Shown: positions 1 through 8,415 of the stretch, one piece after another
Layout of the letters: the number at the start of each line of letters is the position of its first letter
Position numbering within the stretch: the first letter of the stretch is position 1
Assembly (NCBI RefSeq): GCF_002210095.1
Contig: NZ_AQQR01000005.1
Span: forward strand, 248,001-312,000
Direction of reading: 5' to 3'
DNA: 64,000 nt
DNA from: Marinibacterium profundimaris
GTDB taxonomy: Bacteria > Pseudomonadota > Alphaproteobacteria > Rhodobacterales > Rhodobacteraceae
Notes under the pieces: model-generated
What the model was told of the DNA's origin: nothing
Seen by the model: the letters and a program-made list of their open reading frames with translations, nothing else
The model's database searches: none
Made by a program: the position numbers and the translations under genes

Positions 1-336
1 ACGCGGCACCTGGTCTCCGACCCCGTGATCCGCGCGCTGGGGCCCGATGGCATCCTGGTGAACGTCGCCCGTGGATCGGTTGTGGACGAAGAGGCGCTGG
101 TCAAGGCTCTGGAAGAGGGCGCGCTGGGGGGCGCCGGGCTCGATGTCTTCGAGGACGAACCGCACATCCCCGAGCCGCTCAAGCGGATGGAGAACGTGGT
201 GCTGGCCCCGCATATCGGCAGCGCCTCGGTCGAGACCCGCGCCGCCATGGGCGAGCTTACCTGCCAGAACCTGTTTCACTTCTTCGACGAGGGCAAAGTG
301 CTGACCCCGGTGCCGGAGTGCCAGGGCCTGATCTGA
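1..336 (+). CDS. D-2-hydroxyacid dehydrogenase, C-terminal part (5' end outside window)
   Basis: The reading frame is open from base 1 to the TGA at 334-336 and shows the last 111 residues of a D-isomer-specific 2-hydroxyacid dehydrogenase (glyoxylate/hydroxypyruvate reductase-like). Family marks visible are the substrate-binding Arg in VARGSVVDEEAL, the Glu in DVFEDEP and the catalytic His in APHIGSAS. Such enzymes reduce 2-oxoacids with NAD(P)H in the cytosol. The Rossmann core and the true start lie upstream of the window, so the substrate cannot be assigned. The gene converges on cobF with a shared AT-rich hairpin between them. Confidence 0.9.
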   Translation, partial: TRHLVSDPVIRALGPDGILVNVARGSVVDEEALVKALEEGALGGAGLDVFEDEPHIPEPLKRMENVVLAPHIGSASVETRAAMGELTCQNLFHFFDEGKVLTPVPECQGLI

Positions 337-363
337 GCCCAGGAAAACCCCGGATTTTCTTGC

Positions 364-386
364 CAGGATTTTCCGGGAAAATCTTG
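364..386. terminator. bidirectional hairpin between convergent genes
   Basis: A 10-bp stem (one G-T pair) with a 3-base loop, AT-rich in the arms, fills the 51-base gap between the dehydrogenase stop and the cobF stop. The T-rich arms and the position between converging genes suggest a shared intrinsic terminator. Confidence 0.55.
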
Positions 387-387
387 C

Positions 388-1128
388 CTAGCCCGACCGC
401 CGGAGCAGGTAGATGTCCATGATCCAGCCATGCGCCTCGCGCGCACGGGCCCGGGCCGCCACGATGCGCGGCCCGGCCTCCGCCAGGGGTCCGGCCTCGA
501 GGATCTGGTTCTCCATCCCCAGGAACGCGCCCCACCAGATGGCGATACCGTCGGGCTCCAGCACGTCGAAGCTGCATGCGCCGTCCAGCATCACCGCCAC
601 GGTCTCGGCCCCCTCGGGCCAGCCGTGATCGCGCAGCTGCCGGCCAGTTGTGATCACCACCGGCCCGTTCACGGTGTTGAGCGGGATCGCATGGGCCGCC
701 GTAAGCGCCTGCAGAGAGGTGATCCCCGCCACCACGCGCAGGCGGGGCTGCGGGTCCAGCCGCGCCGCGATCCTCAGCGTGCTGTCGTAAAGCGAAGGAT
801 CGCCCCAGACGAGCAGCGCCACGTCCCGCGCCTGCGGGTGCCGCGCGATCGCCTCGGACCAGCGCGCCGCGATGGCGTCGTGCCAGCGCTCCACCCGCTC
901 CAGATAGGGCAGGGCCGGATCGCGCACCGGCATCCCGAAGCCCTCGATCACCGGCGGCGCGTCGCAGACCTGCGCGACGATCTGCCGCCGCAGGTCGGCG
1001 AGGTCGGATTTGCCGTCACCCTTCTCGGGCACCAGCACAAGGTCCGCGCCCGCGATCGCATGGCGCGCCTCCATCGTGACGTGATCGGGGTTGCCCGTGC
1101 CGATGCCGATCAGGTGCAGGGTGATCAT
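388..1128 (-). CDS. cobF: precorrin-6A synthase (deacetylating) CobF
   Basis: A 246-residue SAM-dependent tetrapyrrole methylase that methylates C-1 of precorrin-5 and removes the acetyl group to give precorrin-6A in the aerobic cobalamin pathway. The glycine-rich SAM motif IGIGTGNPDHVTMEA lies at residues 7-21, followed by the methylase pattern (LVLVPEKGDG, LLVWGDPSLYDS). Full length for the family. The start overlaps the cobA stop by four bases (ATGA), so it is translationally coupled as the last gene of cobL-cobE-cobM-cobB-cobA-cobF. CobF exists only in the oxygen-dependent route, which fits cobG and cobN nearby. Confidence 0.95.
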   Translation of the reverse strand: MITLHLIGIGTGNPDHVTMEARHAIAGADLVLVPEKGDGKSDLADLRRQIVAQVCDAPPVIEGFGMPVRDPALPYLERVERWHDAIAARWSEAIARHPQARDVALLVWGDPSLYDSTLRIAARLDPQPRLRVVAGITSLQALTAAHAIPLNTVNGPVVITTGRQLRDHGWPEGAETVAVMLDGACSFDVLEPDGIAIWWGAFLGMENQILEAGPLAEAGPRIVAARARAREAHGWIMDIYLLRRSG

Positions 1129-1850
1129 GGCGCCTCGCCCGCCAGCGGCCCGTAGAGGATCAGCGCCGGGTTCGTGCCCGGCCCGTCCTCCAGCCGCCGC
1201 GCCAGCTCTTCCAGCGTGGAGCGCGCCAGCAGCTGATCGGGATGGCTTACGTTCTCGGCCAGCAGGGCGGGCGTGTCGCCCGGCAGACCGTGGTCCATCA
1301 GCATCTTGACCAGCTTCGGAAAGGTCCGCTTGCCCATGAACACCACGGTCGTCGCCTGCCCATCCGCCAGCGCGGCCAGGTTCAGATCCTCCGGCAGCGC
1401 CCCGGTCACGTCGTGGCCCGTCACGAACTGCACCCGCCGCGCCGTCAGCCGCCGGGTCAGCGGGATCCCCGCCGCCGCCGCCGCCGCGCAGGCGGAGGGA
1501 ATGCCGGGAATGATCTCGTAGGGAATGCCGGCCGCCTGCAGCGTCACCACTTCCTCTTCCAGCCGCCCGAACATCCCGCCATCGCCGGATTTCAGCCGCA
1601 CCACCCGCTGCCCGCTTTCCGCGTAATCCAGCAGCAGCCGGCTCACATGGTCTTGCTTGGGCGAGGGCCGCCCGGCGCGCTTGCCCACGCCCACCAGATC
1701 GGCGCCCGCGCGCACATGGCTCAGGATCGGCCCCGAGGACAGGTCGTCGAACAGCACCGCATCCGCCTGTTTCAGCCGGTTCACCGCCTTCAGCGTCAGC
1801 AGCTCCGGATCGCCCGGGCCGGAGCCCACGAAACTCACGAACCCGCTCAT
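1125..1850 (-). CDS. cobA: uroporphyrinogen-III C-methyltransferase CobA (SUMT)
   Basis: A 241-residue SUMT that transfers two methyl groups from SAM to uroporphyrinogen III, giving precorrin-2, the branch point to cobalamin and siroheme. The SAM motif VGSGPGDPELLTL is at residues 8-20, and VVRLKSGDGGMFGRLEEE stands where many SUMTs have GGDPFVFGRGGEE, a local variant of the conserved loop. There is no CysG-type dehydrogenase domain, so this is the stand-alone enzyme. It overlaps cobB and cobF by four bases each. Confidence 0.95.
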   Translation of the reverse strand: MSGFVSFVGSGPGDPELLTLKAVNRLKQADAVLFDDLSSGPILSHVRAGADLVGVGKRAGRPSPKQDHVSRLLLDYAESGQRVVRLKSGDGGMFGRLEEEVVTLQAAGIPYEIIPGIPSACAAAAAAGIPLTRRLTARRVQFVTGHDVTGALPEDLNLAALADGQATTVVFMGKRTFPKLVKMLMDHGLPGDTPALLAENVSHPDQLLARSTLEELARRLEDGPGTNPALILYGPLAGEAP

Positions 1851-3163
1851 GCGCTCTCTTCCGCGATCAGGTGAAAGAAGGTCCCGGTAACGTTGCCCCG
1901 GACCGACCCGGTCTCGGGCACCGGGTTGCCATCGGCATCGGCCACCTGCGCCAGCGGCGCATCCGGCTGGTCAAGGATCGTCGAGTAATGAAACTCGTGC
2001 CCGCGCAGGGCAGCCCCCGGCGCCAGCCCGGGCATCCCGGATGTCAGCACCGCCCGGCGATAGCCCAGGTGGAACTTGCGTGTCTCATAGGACGTCACCA
2101 GACCCAGCAGCCCGGCCATCTCGTGCCGCATACCTTCCTTGTCGATCAGCGCCGCTCCCAGCGCCATGTAACCCCCGCATTCGCCATGCACGGGCCGTGT
2201 CTCGGCATGCGCGCGCAGCCCGGCCCTGAACCGTTCGGCGGCGGCCAGAGGCCCCGCGTGCAGTTCCGGATACCCCCCGGGCAGCCAGACCAGATCGGCC
2301 TCCGCATCCGGCGCCTCGTCGGCCAGGGGCGAGAACGGCAGGATCTCGGCCCCCGCCGCGCGCCAGGCGTCCAGCAGATGCGGATAGGTGAACGAAAACG
2401 CCGCATCCCGGGCCAGCGCGATGCGCTGCGCCGGGGGCTTCGGCATCACCCGGCTACCGGCCAGCGGCGCCGATCCCGCCGCCGCCCGGATCGCATCCAG
2501 GTCCACATGCGCCCGCAGGAACTGCGCGTAACCGGCGATCGCGGTCTCCAGGTCGGGATGCTCCACCGCCTGGATCAGGCCCAGGTGCCGCTCGGGCAGG
2601 GTCAGGTCCCCGCGCCGGGGCAGCACGCCCAGGACGGGGATATCCACCGCCTCTATCCCGCGCCGGATCAGCCGCTCGTGCCGGGGCGAGGCGACCCGGT
2701 TCAGGATCACGCCCGCAAAGGGCAGCTCTGGCCGGTAGGCCCGGAACCCCAGCGCCGTGGCCGCCGCCGATTGCGCCTGTCCGCCCGCGTCGACCACCAG
2801 CACCACGGGCCAGCCCATCCGCGCCGCCGTCTCGGCCGAGGATCCAAAGCCCGAAAGCCCCTCGGTCGCGACCCCGTCGTAAAGCCCCATGGAGCCCTCG
2901 GCCACCACGATATCGGCGCCTTCGGCCCGCTGGCCTATGGCGTTCAGCAGCCCGTCTTCCATCGACCAGGTGTCAAGGTTGAACGACGCCCGCCCGGCCG
3001 CCGCGAAATGAAACGCCGGGTCGATGTAATCGGGCCCCGACTTGAACGGCTGCACCACCAGCCCGTCCTCGGCCAGCGCCCGCAGCAGGCCCAGCATCAC
3101 CGTCGTCTTGCCCGTCCCCGAAGCAGGGGCCGAGACCATCAGGCCGGGGGGCATCTCAGTCAT
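1847..3163 (-). CDS. cobB: hydrogenobyrinic acid a,c-diamide synthase CobB
   Basis: About 438 residues. This ATP- and glutamine-dependent enzyme amidates the a and c side chains of hydrogenobyrinate. An N-terminal dethiobiotin-synthetase-like domain has the P-loop SGTGKTT at residues 15-21; the C-terminal class I amidotransferase domain has its nucleophile in [11 protein letters not shown] (Cys about 329) and a His near residue 431. The ATG at 3163 ([13 protein letters not shown]) is chosen over an upstream in-frame start because it puts the P-loop where family members have it and overlaps cobM by only eight bases. Confidence 0.93.
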   Translation of the reverse strand: MTEMPPGLMVSAPASGTGKTTVMLGLLRALAEDGLVVQPFKSGPDYIDPAFHFAAAGRASFNLDTWSMEDGLLNAIGQRAEGADIVVAEGSMGLYDGVATEGLSGFGSSAETAARMGWPVVLVVDAGGQAQSAAATALGFRAYRPELPFAGVILNRVASPRHERLIRRGIEAVDIPVLGVLPRRGDLTLPERHLGLIQAVEHPDLETAIAGYAQFLRAHVDLDAIRAAAGSAPLAGSRVMPKPPAQRIALARDAAFSFTYPHLLDAWRAAGAEILPFSPLADEAPDAEADLVWLPGGYPELHAGPLAAAERFRAGLRAHAETRPVHGECGGYMALGAALIDKEGMRHEMAGLLGLVTSYETRKFHLGYRRAVLTSGMPGLAPGAALRGHEFHYSTILDQPDAPLAQVADADGNPVPETGSVRGNVTGTFFHLIAEESA

Positions 3164-3950
3164 CGCCTTCGGTCCATTCGCTCCAGGGGCTGTCGGCGGT
3201 CTGCGGCCGATAGCGGCGGTCGTAATCCGGCGAATAGAGGCAGCTTTCGGCAAAGCCTTCGGCCTTCAGGGCCGGGCCGACAAGGATCAGCGCGGTGCGC
3301 GTGATGTCCGGCTCCAGGGCCGCCTCGATTGTCTCCAGCGTGGCATGGATGATGCGCTCGTCCGGCCAGGAGGCGCGGAACACGATCGCCACCGGACAAT
3401 CGGCGCCGTAATGCGGCGTCAGCTCGCTGACCACCTTCGCCATGTTGCCCACCGAAAGGTGAATGGCCAGCGTCGCGCCGGTCCGGCCAAAGTTTTCAAG
3501 GCTTTCGCCATCGGGCATCGACGACGCCCGCCCCGAGGTCCGGGTCAGCACCACCGATTGCGCCACGCCGGGCAGCGTGAGCTCGGCGCCAAGGGCGGCG
3601 GCGGCGGCGGAAAAGCTTGGCACGCCCGGGGTCACGGTAAACGGGATCCCCTCGGCCTTCAGCCGCCGCAGCTGTTCTCCCATGGCCGACCAGACCGACA
3701 GGTCGCCGGAGTGAAGCCTTGCGATATCAAACCCTTGCGCATCGGCGGCCTTGATCTCCTCAATGATGGCATCCAGGTCCATCGGCGCGGTGTTCACGAT
3801 CTTCGCACCGTCAGGGCAGTGCTCCAGCACCGCCTTGGGCACCAGCGATCCGGCATAAAGGCACACCGGGCAGCTGGCGATGATGTTGCGGCCCCGCAGG
3901 GTCAGCAGGTCGGGCGCACCCGGCCCGGCGCCGATGAAATGTACAGTCAT
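3156..3950 (-). CDS. cobM: precorrin-4 C11-methyltransferase CobM
   Basis: A 264-residue SAM-dependent methylase acting on C-11 of precorrin-4 to give precorrin-5. Recognisable from [20 protein letters not shown] at the N terminus, the CobM/CbiF pattern [10 protein letters not shown], and [21 protein letters not shown]. Normal family length. Its start overlaps the cobE stop by four bases, placing it third in the coupled cobL-to-cobF run. Confidence 0.95.
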   Translation of the reverse strand: MTVHFIGAGPGAPDLLTLRGRNIIASCPVCLYAGSLVPKAVLEHCPDGAKIVNTAPMDLDAIIEEIKAADAQGFDIARLHSGDLSVWSAMGEQLRRLKAEGIPFTVTPGVPSFSAAAAALGAELTLPGVAQSVVLTRTSGRASSMPDGESLENFGRTGATLAIHLSVGNMAKVVSELTPHYGADCPVAIVFRASWPDERIIHATLETIEAALEPDITRTALILVGPALKAEGFAESCLYSPDYDRRYRPQTADSPWSEWTEGDD

Positions 3951-4324
3951 AAGGTCTCTCCCACGGCGATGGCGCAGGTGGCCATCCGGTCTGAAGATAT
4001 GGCCCTCGGGCCGATGAGTCGGGCGCCCGGTCCGGCAGCGGCCAGCGCCGCGGCCTCGGCCACGCTGCCGGTGCCATGGGCGGCCAGCGCGGCGGGCGAT
4101 GTCGTCAGGGTCGGGCGTCCGTCGGGGGCAACGGCGCGCAGGGGCAGGGCGAGCCGGTCGGCCAGTGCGCGCAGGGCGTCATGGCCGGCCTTGGCGGGCA
4201 GGGTGGCGATGACCTCCGGCGCGGGGCCGCCCGCCCGCGCCGCCTGCAGCGCGTCGGCAAGGCTTTCGACCCCGGCGCCCTCGCGAAATCCGAAGCCCGC
4301 GGCGATCACAGCGTCACGCTCCAT
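3947..4324 (-). CDS. cobE: cobalamin biosynthesis protein CobE (CbiG C-terminal-like)
   Basis: A 125-residue protein matching the CobE/CbiG C-terminal domain: [18 protein letters not shown] at the start, then ESLADAL and [22 protein letters not shown]. CobE is required in aerobic cobalamin synthesis; its exact biochemical role is not settled, although the related CbiG domain acts on a ring-contracted cobalt-factor. The ATG at 4324 lies inside the 3' end of cobL (19-base overlap) and the frame runs to a 4-base overlap with cobM. An open frame extends further upstream in antisense-like noise; the start given is the one with family similarity. Confidence 0.85.
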   Translation of the reverse strand: MERDAVIAAGFGFREGAGVESLADALQAARAGGPAPEVIATLPAKAGHDALRALADRLALPLRAVAPDGRPTLTTSPAALAAHGTGSVAEAAALAAAGPGARLIGPRAISSDRMATCAIAVGETL

Positions 4325-5496
4325 TGCACGATCGGGTAGGCCGATTTCCACCCCGTGCGCGTGCCGATGGGCTGCGCCTGTGCCAGCTCGATCCGCAGCA
4401 GATCCCCGCCCAGCCGCGCCCGGGCCGCGCTCAGCAGCGCCTCGCTTTCCAGTGTCACCGCATTGGCCACGATCCGCGTGCCCCCGGGCAATGCGGTCAG
4501 CCGGTCCAGCAGCGCCTCTGACAGCCCGCCGCCGACGAAGACCGCATCCGGCGGCTCCAGCCCCTCCAGCGCTTCCGGCGCCCGGCCGGTCACGCAGTGC
4601 AGCCGGTCCACGCCCAGCCGCGCGGCATTGCCCTGCAACCGCTGGGCGCGCGCCGCGTCGCCCTCGATGCAGGTCGCGCGGTTTCGCCCGTGGGTCAGCA
4701 GCCATTCGATGGCGACGGATCCCGATCCGCCGCCGATGTCCCACAGATGCTCCCCCGGTCGCGGCGCCAGCGCCGACAGCGTCAGCGCCCGCACCGGCCG
4801 CTTGGTGATCTGCCCGTCGTGGTCGAACAGCTCATCCGGCAGGCCCGGCGCGCAGGGCAGGGCCGGGCCGTCGCTCAGCTCCGCCGCGACGACGACAGGA
4901 TGGCCGAACCCGCCCGCCACGGCGCTGGCCTTGGCCTGCGACACCCGTTCCCGCGGGCCGCCCAGCGCCTCCATCACCCAAAGCTCCGAGCCGCCAAACC
5001 CGGTCTCGCACAGATACGACGCCAGCGCCGCGACAGCGGCGCCATCGCGCAGCGTCACGATCAGCCGCTCACCCTGCGCCAGCAGGGGCCGCAGCCGCGT
5101 CAGCGGCTGCGCGTGCAGGCCCAGGCACGCCACGCCCTCCAGGCCCCAGCCCAGCCGCGCAGCGGCGAGGCTGAAACAGCTCGCGCCCGGCAGGGCGCGC
5201 CATTCGCCCGGCGCCAGCCGGCGCGCCAGCGCCGTGCCCGCGCCGAACCAGAACGGATCGCCGGAGGCGAGCACCGCGACCTTCCGCCCGCGCATCTCCA
5301 TCAACTGCGCGACACCATCGGCAAACGGCACCGGCCAGGCCACCACCTCTGCGCCGACAGGTCCCAGCAGCTCCAGGTGCCGCGGCGGTCCCATCACCAC
5401 CTCGGCCGCCTCCAGCGCCGCGCGGCTTGCAGGCGGCAGCCCTTCCGGTCCATCCTCGCCCAATCCGACAATCGTCAGCCAGGGATCACCGACCAT
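4306..5496 (-). CDS. cobL: precorrin-6Y C5,15-methyltransferase (decarboxylating) CobL
   Basis: A 396-residue fusion of two methylases. The N-terminal CbiE-like half starts MVGDPWLTIVGLGEDGPEGL; the C-terminal CbiT-like half carries a Rossmann SAM motif HLWDIGGGSGSVAIEWLL. Together they methylate C-5 and C-15 and decarboxylate the C-12 acetate of precorrin-6B. The ATG at 5496 is fixed by family N termini. Strikingly, this codon overlaps the ATG of cobK on the opposite strand (5495-5497), so no intergenic space exists and the promoter of cobL, if it has its own, must lie inside cobK. Confidence 0.94.
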   Translation of the reverse strand: MVGDPWLTIVGLGEDGPEGLPPASRAALEAAEVVMGPPRHLELLGPVGAEVVAWPVPFADGVAQLMEMRGRKVAVLASGDPFWFGAGTALARRLAPGEWRALPGASCFSLAAARLGWGLEGVACLGLHAQPLTRLRPLLAQGERLIVTLRDGAAVAALASYLCETGFGGSELWVMEALGGPRERVSQAKASAVAGGFGHPVVVAAELSDGPALPCAPGLPDELFDHDGQITKRPVRALTLSALAPRPGEHLWDIGGGSGSVAIEWLLTHGRNRATCIEGDAARAQRLQGNAARLGVDRLHCVTGRAPEALEGLEPPDAVFVGGGLSEALLDRLTALPGGTRIVANAVTLESEALLSAARARLGGDLLRIELAQAQPIGTRTGWKSAYPIVQWSVTL

Positions 5497-6250
5497 GCGC
5501 CCCAACCTCCTGATCCTCGGCGGCACCTCCGACGCCACAGCGCTGGCCGGTGCCGTGGCCCGGGCCGGGTTCACCGCCACGCTCTCGCTCGCCGGGCGCG
5601 TCGATCACCCGATCAAAAGCCCGCTGCCGCAGCGCATCGGCGGCTTCGGCGGGGCGCAGGGCCTCGCCGCCTACCTCGCCGAACACGAGGTCACGCATCT
5701 GATCGACGCCACCCATCCCTTCGCCGCGCAGATGAGCCGCAACGCCATCACCGCCGCCGAAGCCGCCGGCGTGCCGCTTGTCGCGCTGACCCGCCCGGCC
5801 TGGCGCGCCGAAGCCGCCGATCACTGGATCCATGTCCCCGACATGTCCGCCGCTGTCGCGGCACTCGACGGCCCGGCCCAGCGCATCTTCCTCGCCATCG
5901 GCCGCCAGCAGCTGACCCTCTTCGCCGACCAGCCGCAGCATCACTATGTCCTGCGCCTCGTCGATCCGCCCACGGCCCCCCTGCCGCTGCCCGATTGCGA
6001 GGCCATCGTCTCCCGCGGCCCCTTCGCGCTCGGGGACGACCTGCAGCTGCTGAAGGATCACCGCATCGACTGCGTCGTGTCGAAGAATTCCGGCGGATCC
6101 GGCGCCTATGCCAAGATCGCCGCCGCCCGCGCGCTTTCGCTGCCGGTCGTCATGGTCGACCGGCCCGAACTGCCCGAGCGGCTGGAAATGTCCAGCGTCG
6201 AGGAGGTGCGGGACTGGGTGCATCAGGCCACCACCTTGCGCGGCGTGTAG
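5495..6250 (+). CDS. cobK: precorrin-6A reductase CobK
   Basis: A 251-residue NADPH-dependent reductase converting precorrin-6A to precorrin-6B. Marks: MRPNLLILGGTSDATALA at the N terminus, IDATHPFAAQMSRNA, and the late VVSKNSGGSGAYAKIAAA motif. It is the only cob gene on the plus strand between 388 and 14425. Its first codon overlaps the first codon of cobL and its last 28 bases overlap the end of cobJ, so it is wholly embedded in the minus-strand cob series. No ribosome-binding site or promoter can lie outside cobL. A longer open frame upstream on the same strand is a shadow of cobL. Confidence 0.93.
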   Translation: MRPNLLILGGTSDATALAGAVARAGFTATLSLAGRVDHPIKSPLPQRIGGFGGAQGLAAYLAEHEVTHLIDATHPFAAQMSRNAITAAEAAGVPLVALTRPAWRAEAADHWIHVPDMSAAVAALDGPAQRIFLAIGRQQLTLFADQPQHHYVLRLVDPPTAPLPLPDCEAIVSRGPFALGDDLQLLKDHRIDCVVSKNSGGSGAYAKIAAARALSLPVVMVDRPELPERLEMSSVEEVRDWVHQATTLRGV

Positions 6251-6975
6251 ACGAAGGGCGCGCCGTCCCGGTCGATGATCCGCGTGGTCGACGACCCCAC
6301 CAGCACCACGGTCTGCATGTCCGCCATCTCCGGCGTGGCGTAGGTCAGCGGCACGACCCGCAGGCTTTCGTCCGCGCGGCTGACCGCACGGGCGAAGATC
6401 ACCGGCCGCGCATCGCCGGCCGCTGCGCGCAGCACCTCCAGCGCGCGGGTGAACCCCTCGGGCCGGCTCTTGGAGCGCGGGTTGTAGAAGGCCATGGCGA
6501 AATCCGCCTCGACCGCCAGTCGCAACCGTTTCTCGATCAGCGCCCAGGGTTTGAGATTGTCGCTCAGGTTGATGGCACAGAAATCATGGCCCAAAGGCGC
6601 CCCGGCCTTCGCCGCCGCCGCCAGCATCGCGGTGATCCCGGGCAGCACCCGGATGTCCAGGTCGCGCCACTCTTCCGGGCCGTCCTCCACCGCTTCGAAC
6701 ACCGCCGCCGCCATGGCAAAGACCCCGGGATCGCCCGACGAGACCACGACAACCCGCTTGCCCTCGGCACACATCCGCAGCGCATGCTGCGCCCGGTCGA
6801 CCTCGACCCGGTTGTCGGAGGCATGAAGCCGCAGCCCCTCGCGCTCCGCCACCCGCGCGACGTAGGGGATATAGCCCACCACATCCGTGGCCTCGGCCAG
6901 CGCGGCCGAAACCTCTGGCGTCACCAGCGCCGCGTCCCCGGGGCCAAGCCCCGCGATGGCGAGCCAGCCGCTCAC
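6223..6975 (-). CDS. cobJ: precorrin-3B C17-methyltransferase CobJ
   Basis: A 250-residue SAM methylase that methylates C-17 of precorrin-3B with ring contraction, giving precorrin-4. Motifs: LAIAGLGPGDAALVTPEV near the start, VVGYIPYVARV, and RVVVVSSGDPGVFAMAAAV. The GTG at 6975 is chosen as start because it forms a GTGA overlap with the cobI stop and gives the normal family N terminus. It is the last gene of the riboswitch-led run, and its 3' end overlaps convergent cobK by 28 bases. Confidence 0.94.
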   Translation of the reverse strand: MSGWLAIAGLGPGDAALVTPEVSAALAEATDVVGYIPYVARVAEREGLRLHASDNRVEVDRAQHALRMCAEGKRVVVVSSGDPGVFAMAAAVFEAVEDGPEEWRDLDIRVLPGITAMLAAAAKAGAPLGHDFCAINLSDNLKPWALIEKRLRLAVEADFAMAFYNPRSKSRPEGFTRALEVLRAAAGDARPVIFARAVSRADESLRVVPLTYATPEMADMQTVVLVGSSTTRIIDRDGAPFVYTPRKVVA

Positions 6976-7727
6976 GGCCTGCGCCCCTGCCCATGCACGA
7001 TGACGATCGAGAAATAGGGCGTCACCCCGTCGCCGACCTCGGCCAGCTTGCGCACTGTCTGCTGCGGCATCGCGGCAAATTCCACGATCCACGCGGCCTC
7101 GGCCCGACCCGCCCGGGTCAGCGCCCGGCGCACCTTCTCGAAATTCCGCCCGATCTTCATGACGACCACGGCATCGGCGGCCTCCATGTGCCGCACCAGG
7201 TCATCCTCGCCCAGCGTGCCCATCAGCACGGTCAGCACGTCGTCGCCCCAGGTCACGGGCATCCCCGTCGCGGTCCAGGCCGCCGACATGCCGGTGGTCG
7301 CGGGGATCACCTCGACCGGGACCTGCAGCCGCGAATGCAGGTGCATGAAGGACCCGTAGAAGAACGGATCCCCCTCGCACAGAACCACCACGTCCTCGCC
7401 CACTTCGGCCAGCTTCGTCAGCCGTTCGGTGCATTCGGCATAGAAGGCCGACAGGATCTGGTTGTAGCGCGGATCGCTCACCGGGATCTCGGTCGTGACC
7501 GGGTATTCCATCGGATGCTCGGTCGCCCCCTCGGCGATCATCCCCTCGACGATCCGCCGGGCCTGCCCCGCGCGACCCTTCTTGCGGAAGAAGGCCACGT
7601 GGCGCGCATTGCGGATCAGCCGATCCGCCCGGACGCTCATCAGCTCCTGGTCGCCGGGGCCGAGGCCCACGCCATGAACCACACCCTGCGCGACGTTTTG
7701 CGCGCCCCCTTTCACCGGCCCGCTCAT
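6972..7727 (-). CDS. cobI: precorrin-2 C20-methyltransferase CobI
   Basis: A 251-residue SAM methylase that converts precorrin-2 to precorrin-3A. After a short N-terminal extension the motif VHGVGLGPGDQELMSVRADRL appears, followed by VLCEGDPFFYGSFMHLHSRL and PATTGMSAAWTATGMPVTWGDD. The ATG at 7727 overlaps the cobH stop by four bases. A longer frame upstream is antisense noise over cobH. Confidence 0.94.
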   Translation of the reverse strand: MSGPVKGGAQNVAQGVVHGVGLGPGDQELMSVRADRLIRNARHVAFFRKKGRAGQARRIVEGMIAEGATEHPMEYPVTTEIPVSDPRYNQILSAFYAECTERLTKLAEVGEDVVVLCEGDPFFYGSFMHLHSRLQVPVEVIPATTGMSAAWTATGMPVTWGDDVLTVLMGTLGEDDLVRHMEAADAVVVMKIGRNFEKVRRALTRAGRAEAAWIVEFAAMPQQTVRKLAEVGDGVTPYFSIVIVHGQGRRP

Positions 7728-8353
7728 TCCGCGCGGCTCGCAATGGCGTTGACGGCGGCGACGGTGATCGCGCTGCCACCCAGACGGCCCTTCACGATGC
7801 AGCAGGGCACCGGCTGCGCCTCCCACAGGGCGTCCTTGCTTTCCATCGCGCCGACAAAGCCCACCGGGCAGCCGATGATCGCGGCGGGGCGGGGGCAGGC
7901 GGGGTCTTCGAGCATGTTCAGCAGGTGAAACAGCGCGGTCGGCGCGTTCCCGATGGCCACCACCGCGCCCTCCAGCTTCGGCCGCCACAGCTCCAGCGCC
8001 GCGGCCGAGCGCGTGTTGCCCATCTCTGCCGCCAAGCCGGGCACCGCCGCGTCCTGCAGCGTGCAGATCACATCGTTGTCCTTCGGCAGCCGCTTGCGCG
8101 TCACGCCCTCGCTCACCATTCGCGCGTCGCACAGGATCGGCGCACCGGCCTCCAGCGCCGCGCGCGCCGCCGCCACGAAGCCGGGCGAGAAGCGGATGTC
8201 GCGTTCCAGCCCCACCAGCCCGGCAGCATGGATCATCCGCACGGCCACCTGTTCCTCGTCCGGCGCAAAGCCGTCCAGCTCCGCCTCGGCACGGATGGTG
8301 GCAAAGGACTGGCGGTAGATCGCCGCGCCGTCGGTCTCGTATTCATAGGGCAT
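7724..8353 (-). CDS. cobH: precorrin-8X methylmutase CobH
   Basis: A 209-residue isomerase moving the methyl group from C-11 to C-12 of precorrin-8X to give hydrogenobyrinic acid. The catalytic His is visible as His42 in VRMIHAAGLVG, and the family patterns GAPILCDARMVSEGV and IGNAPTALFHLLNML are present. Full length. A 62-base gap separates its start from the cobG stop, the largest internal gap in this half of the operon. Confidence 0.95.
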   Translation of the reverse strand: MPYEYETDGAAIYRQSFATIRAEAELDGFAPDEEQVAVRMIHAAGLVGLERDIRFSPGFVAAARAALEAGAPILCDARMVSEGVTRKRLPKDNDVICTLQDAAVPGLAAEMGNTRSAAALELWRPKLEGAVVAIGNAPTALFHLLNMLEDPACPRPAAIIGCPVGFVGAMESKDALWEAQPVPCCIVKGRLGGSAITVAAVNAIASRAE

Positions 8354-8415
8354 CAGGTGGTCCCGGTTGCATGGTCATCGCAGGGTCTTCTTCGGATCGT
8401 CGGTCTGTCGTGGCG

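Noticed and set aside
1871-3304. Plus-strand open frame of 477 codons antisense to cobB
   Set aside because: No domain-like sequence; cobB on the other strand has clear catalytic motifs.
4597-7017. Plus-strand open frame of 806 codons
   Set aside because: A shadow of cobL, cobK and cobJ in another frame, with Arg-rich low-complexity translation and no ribosome-binding site.
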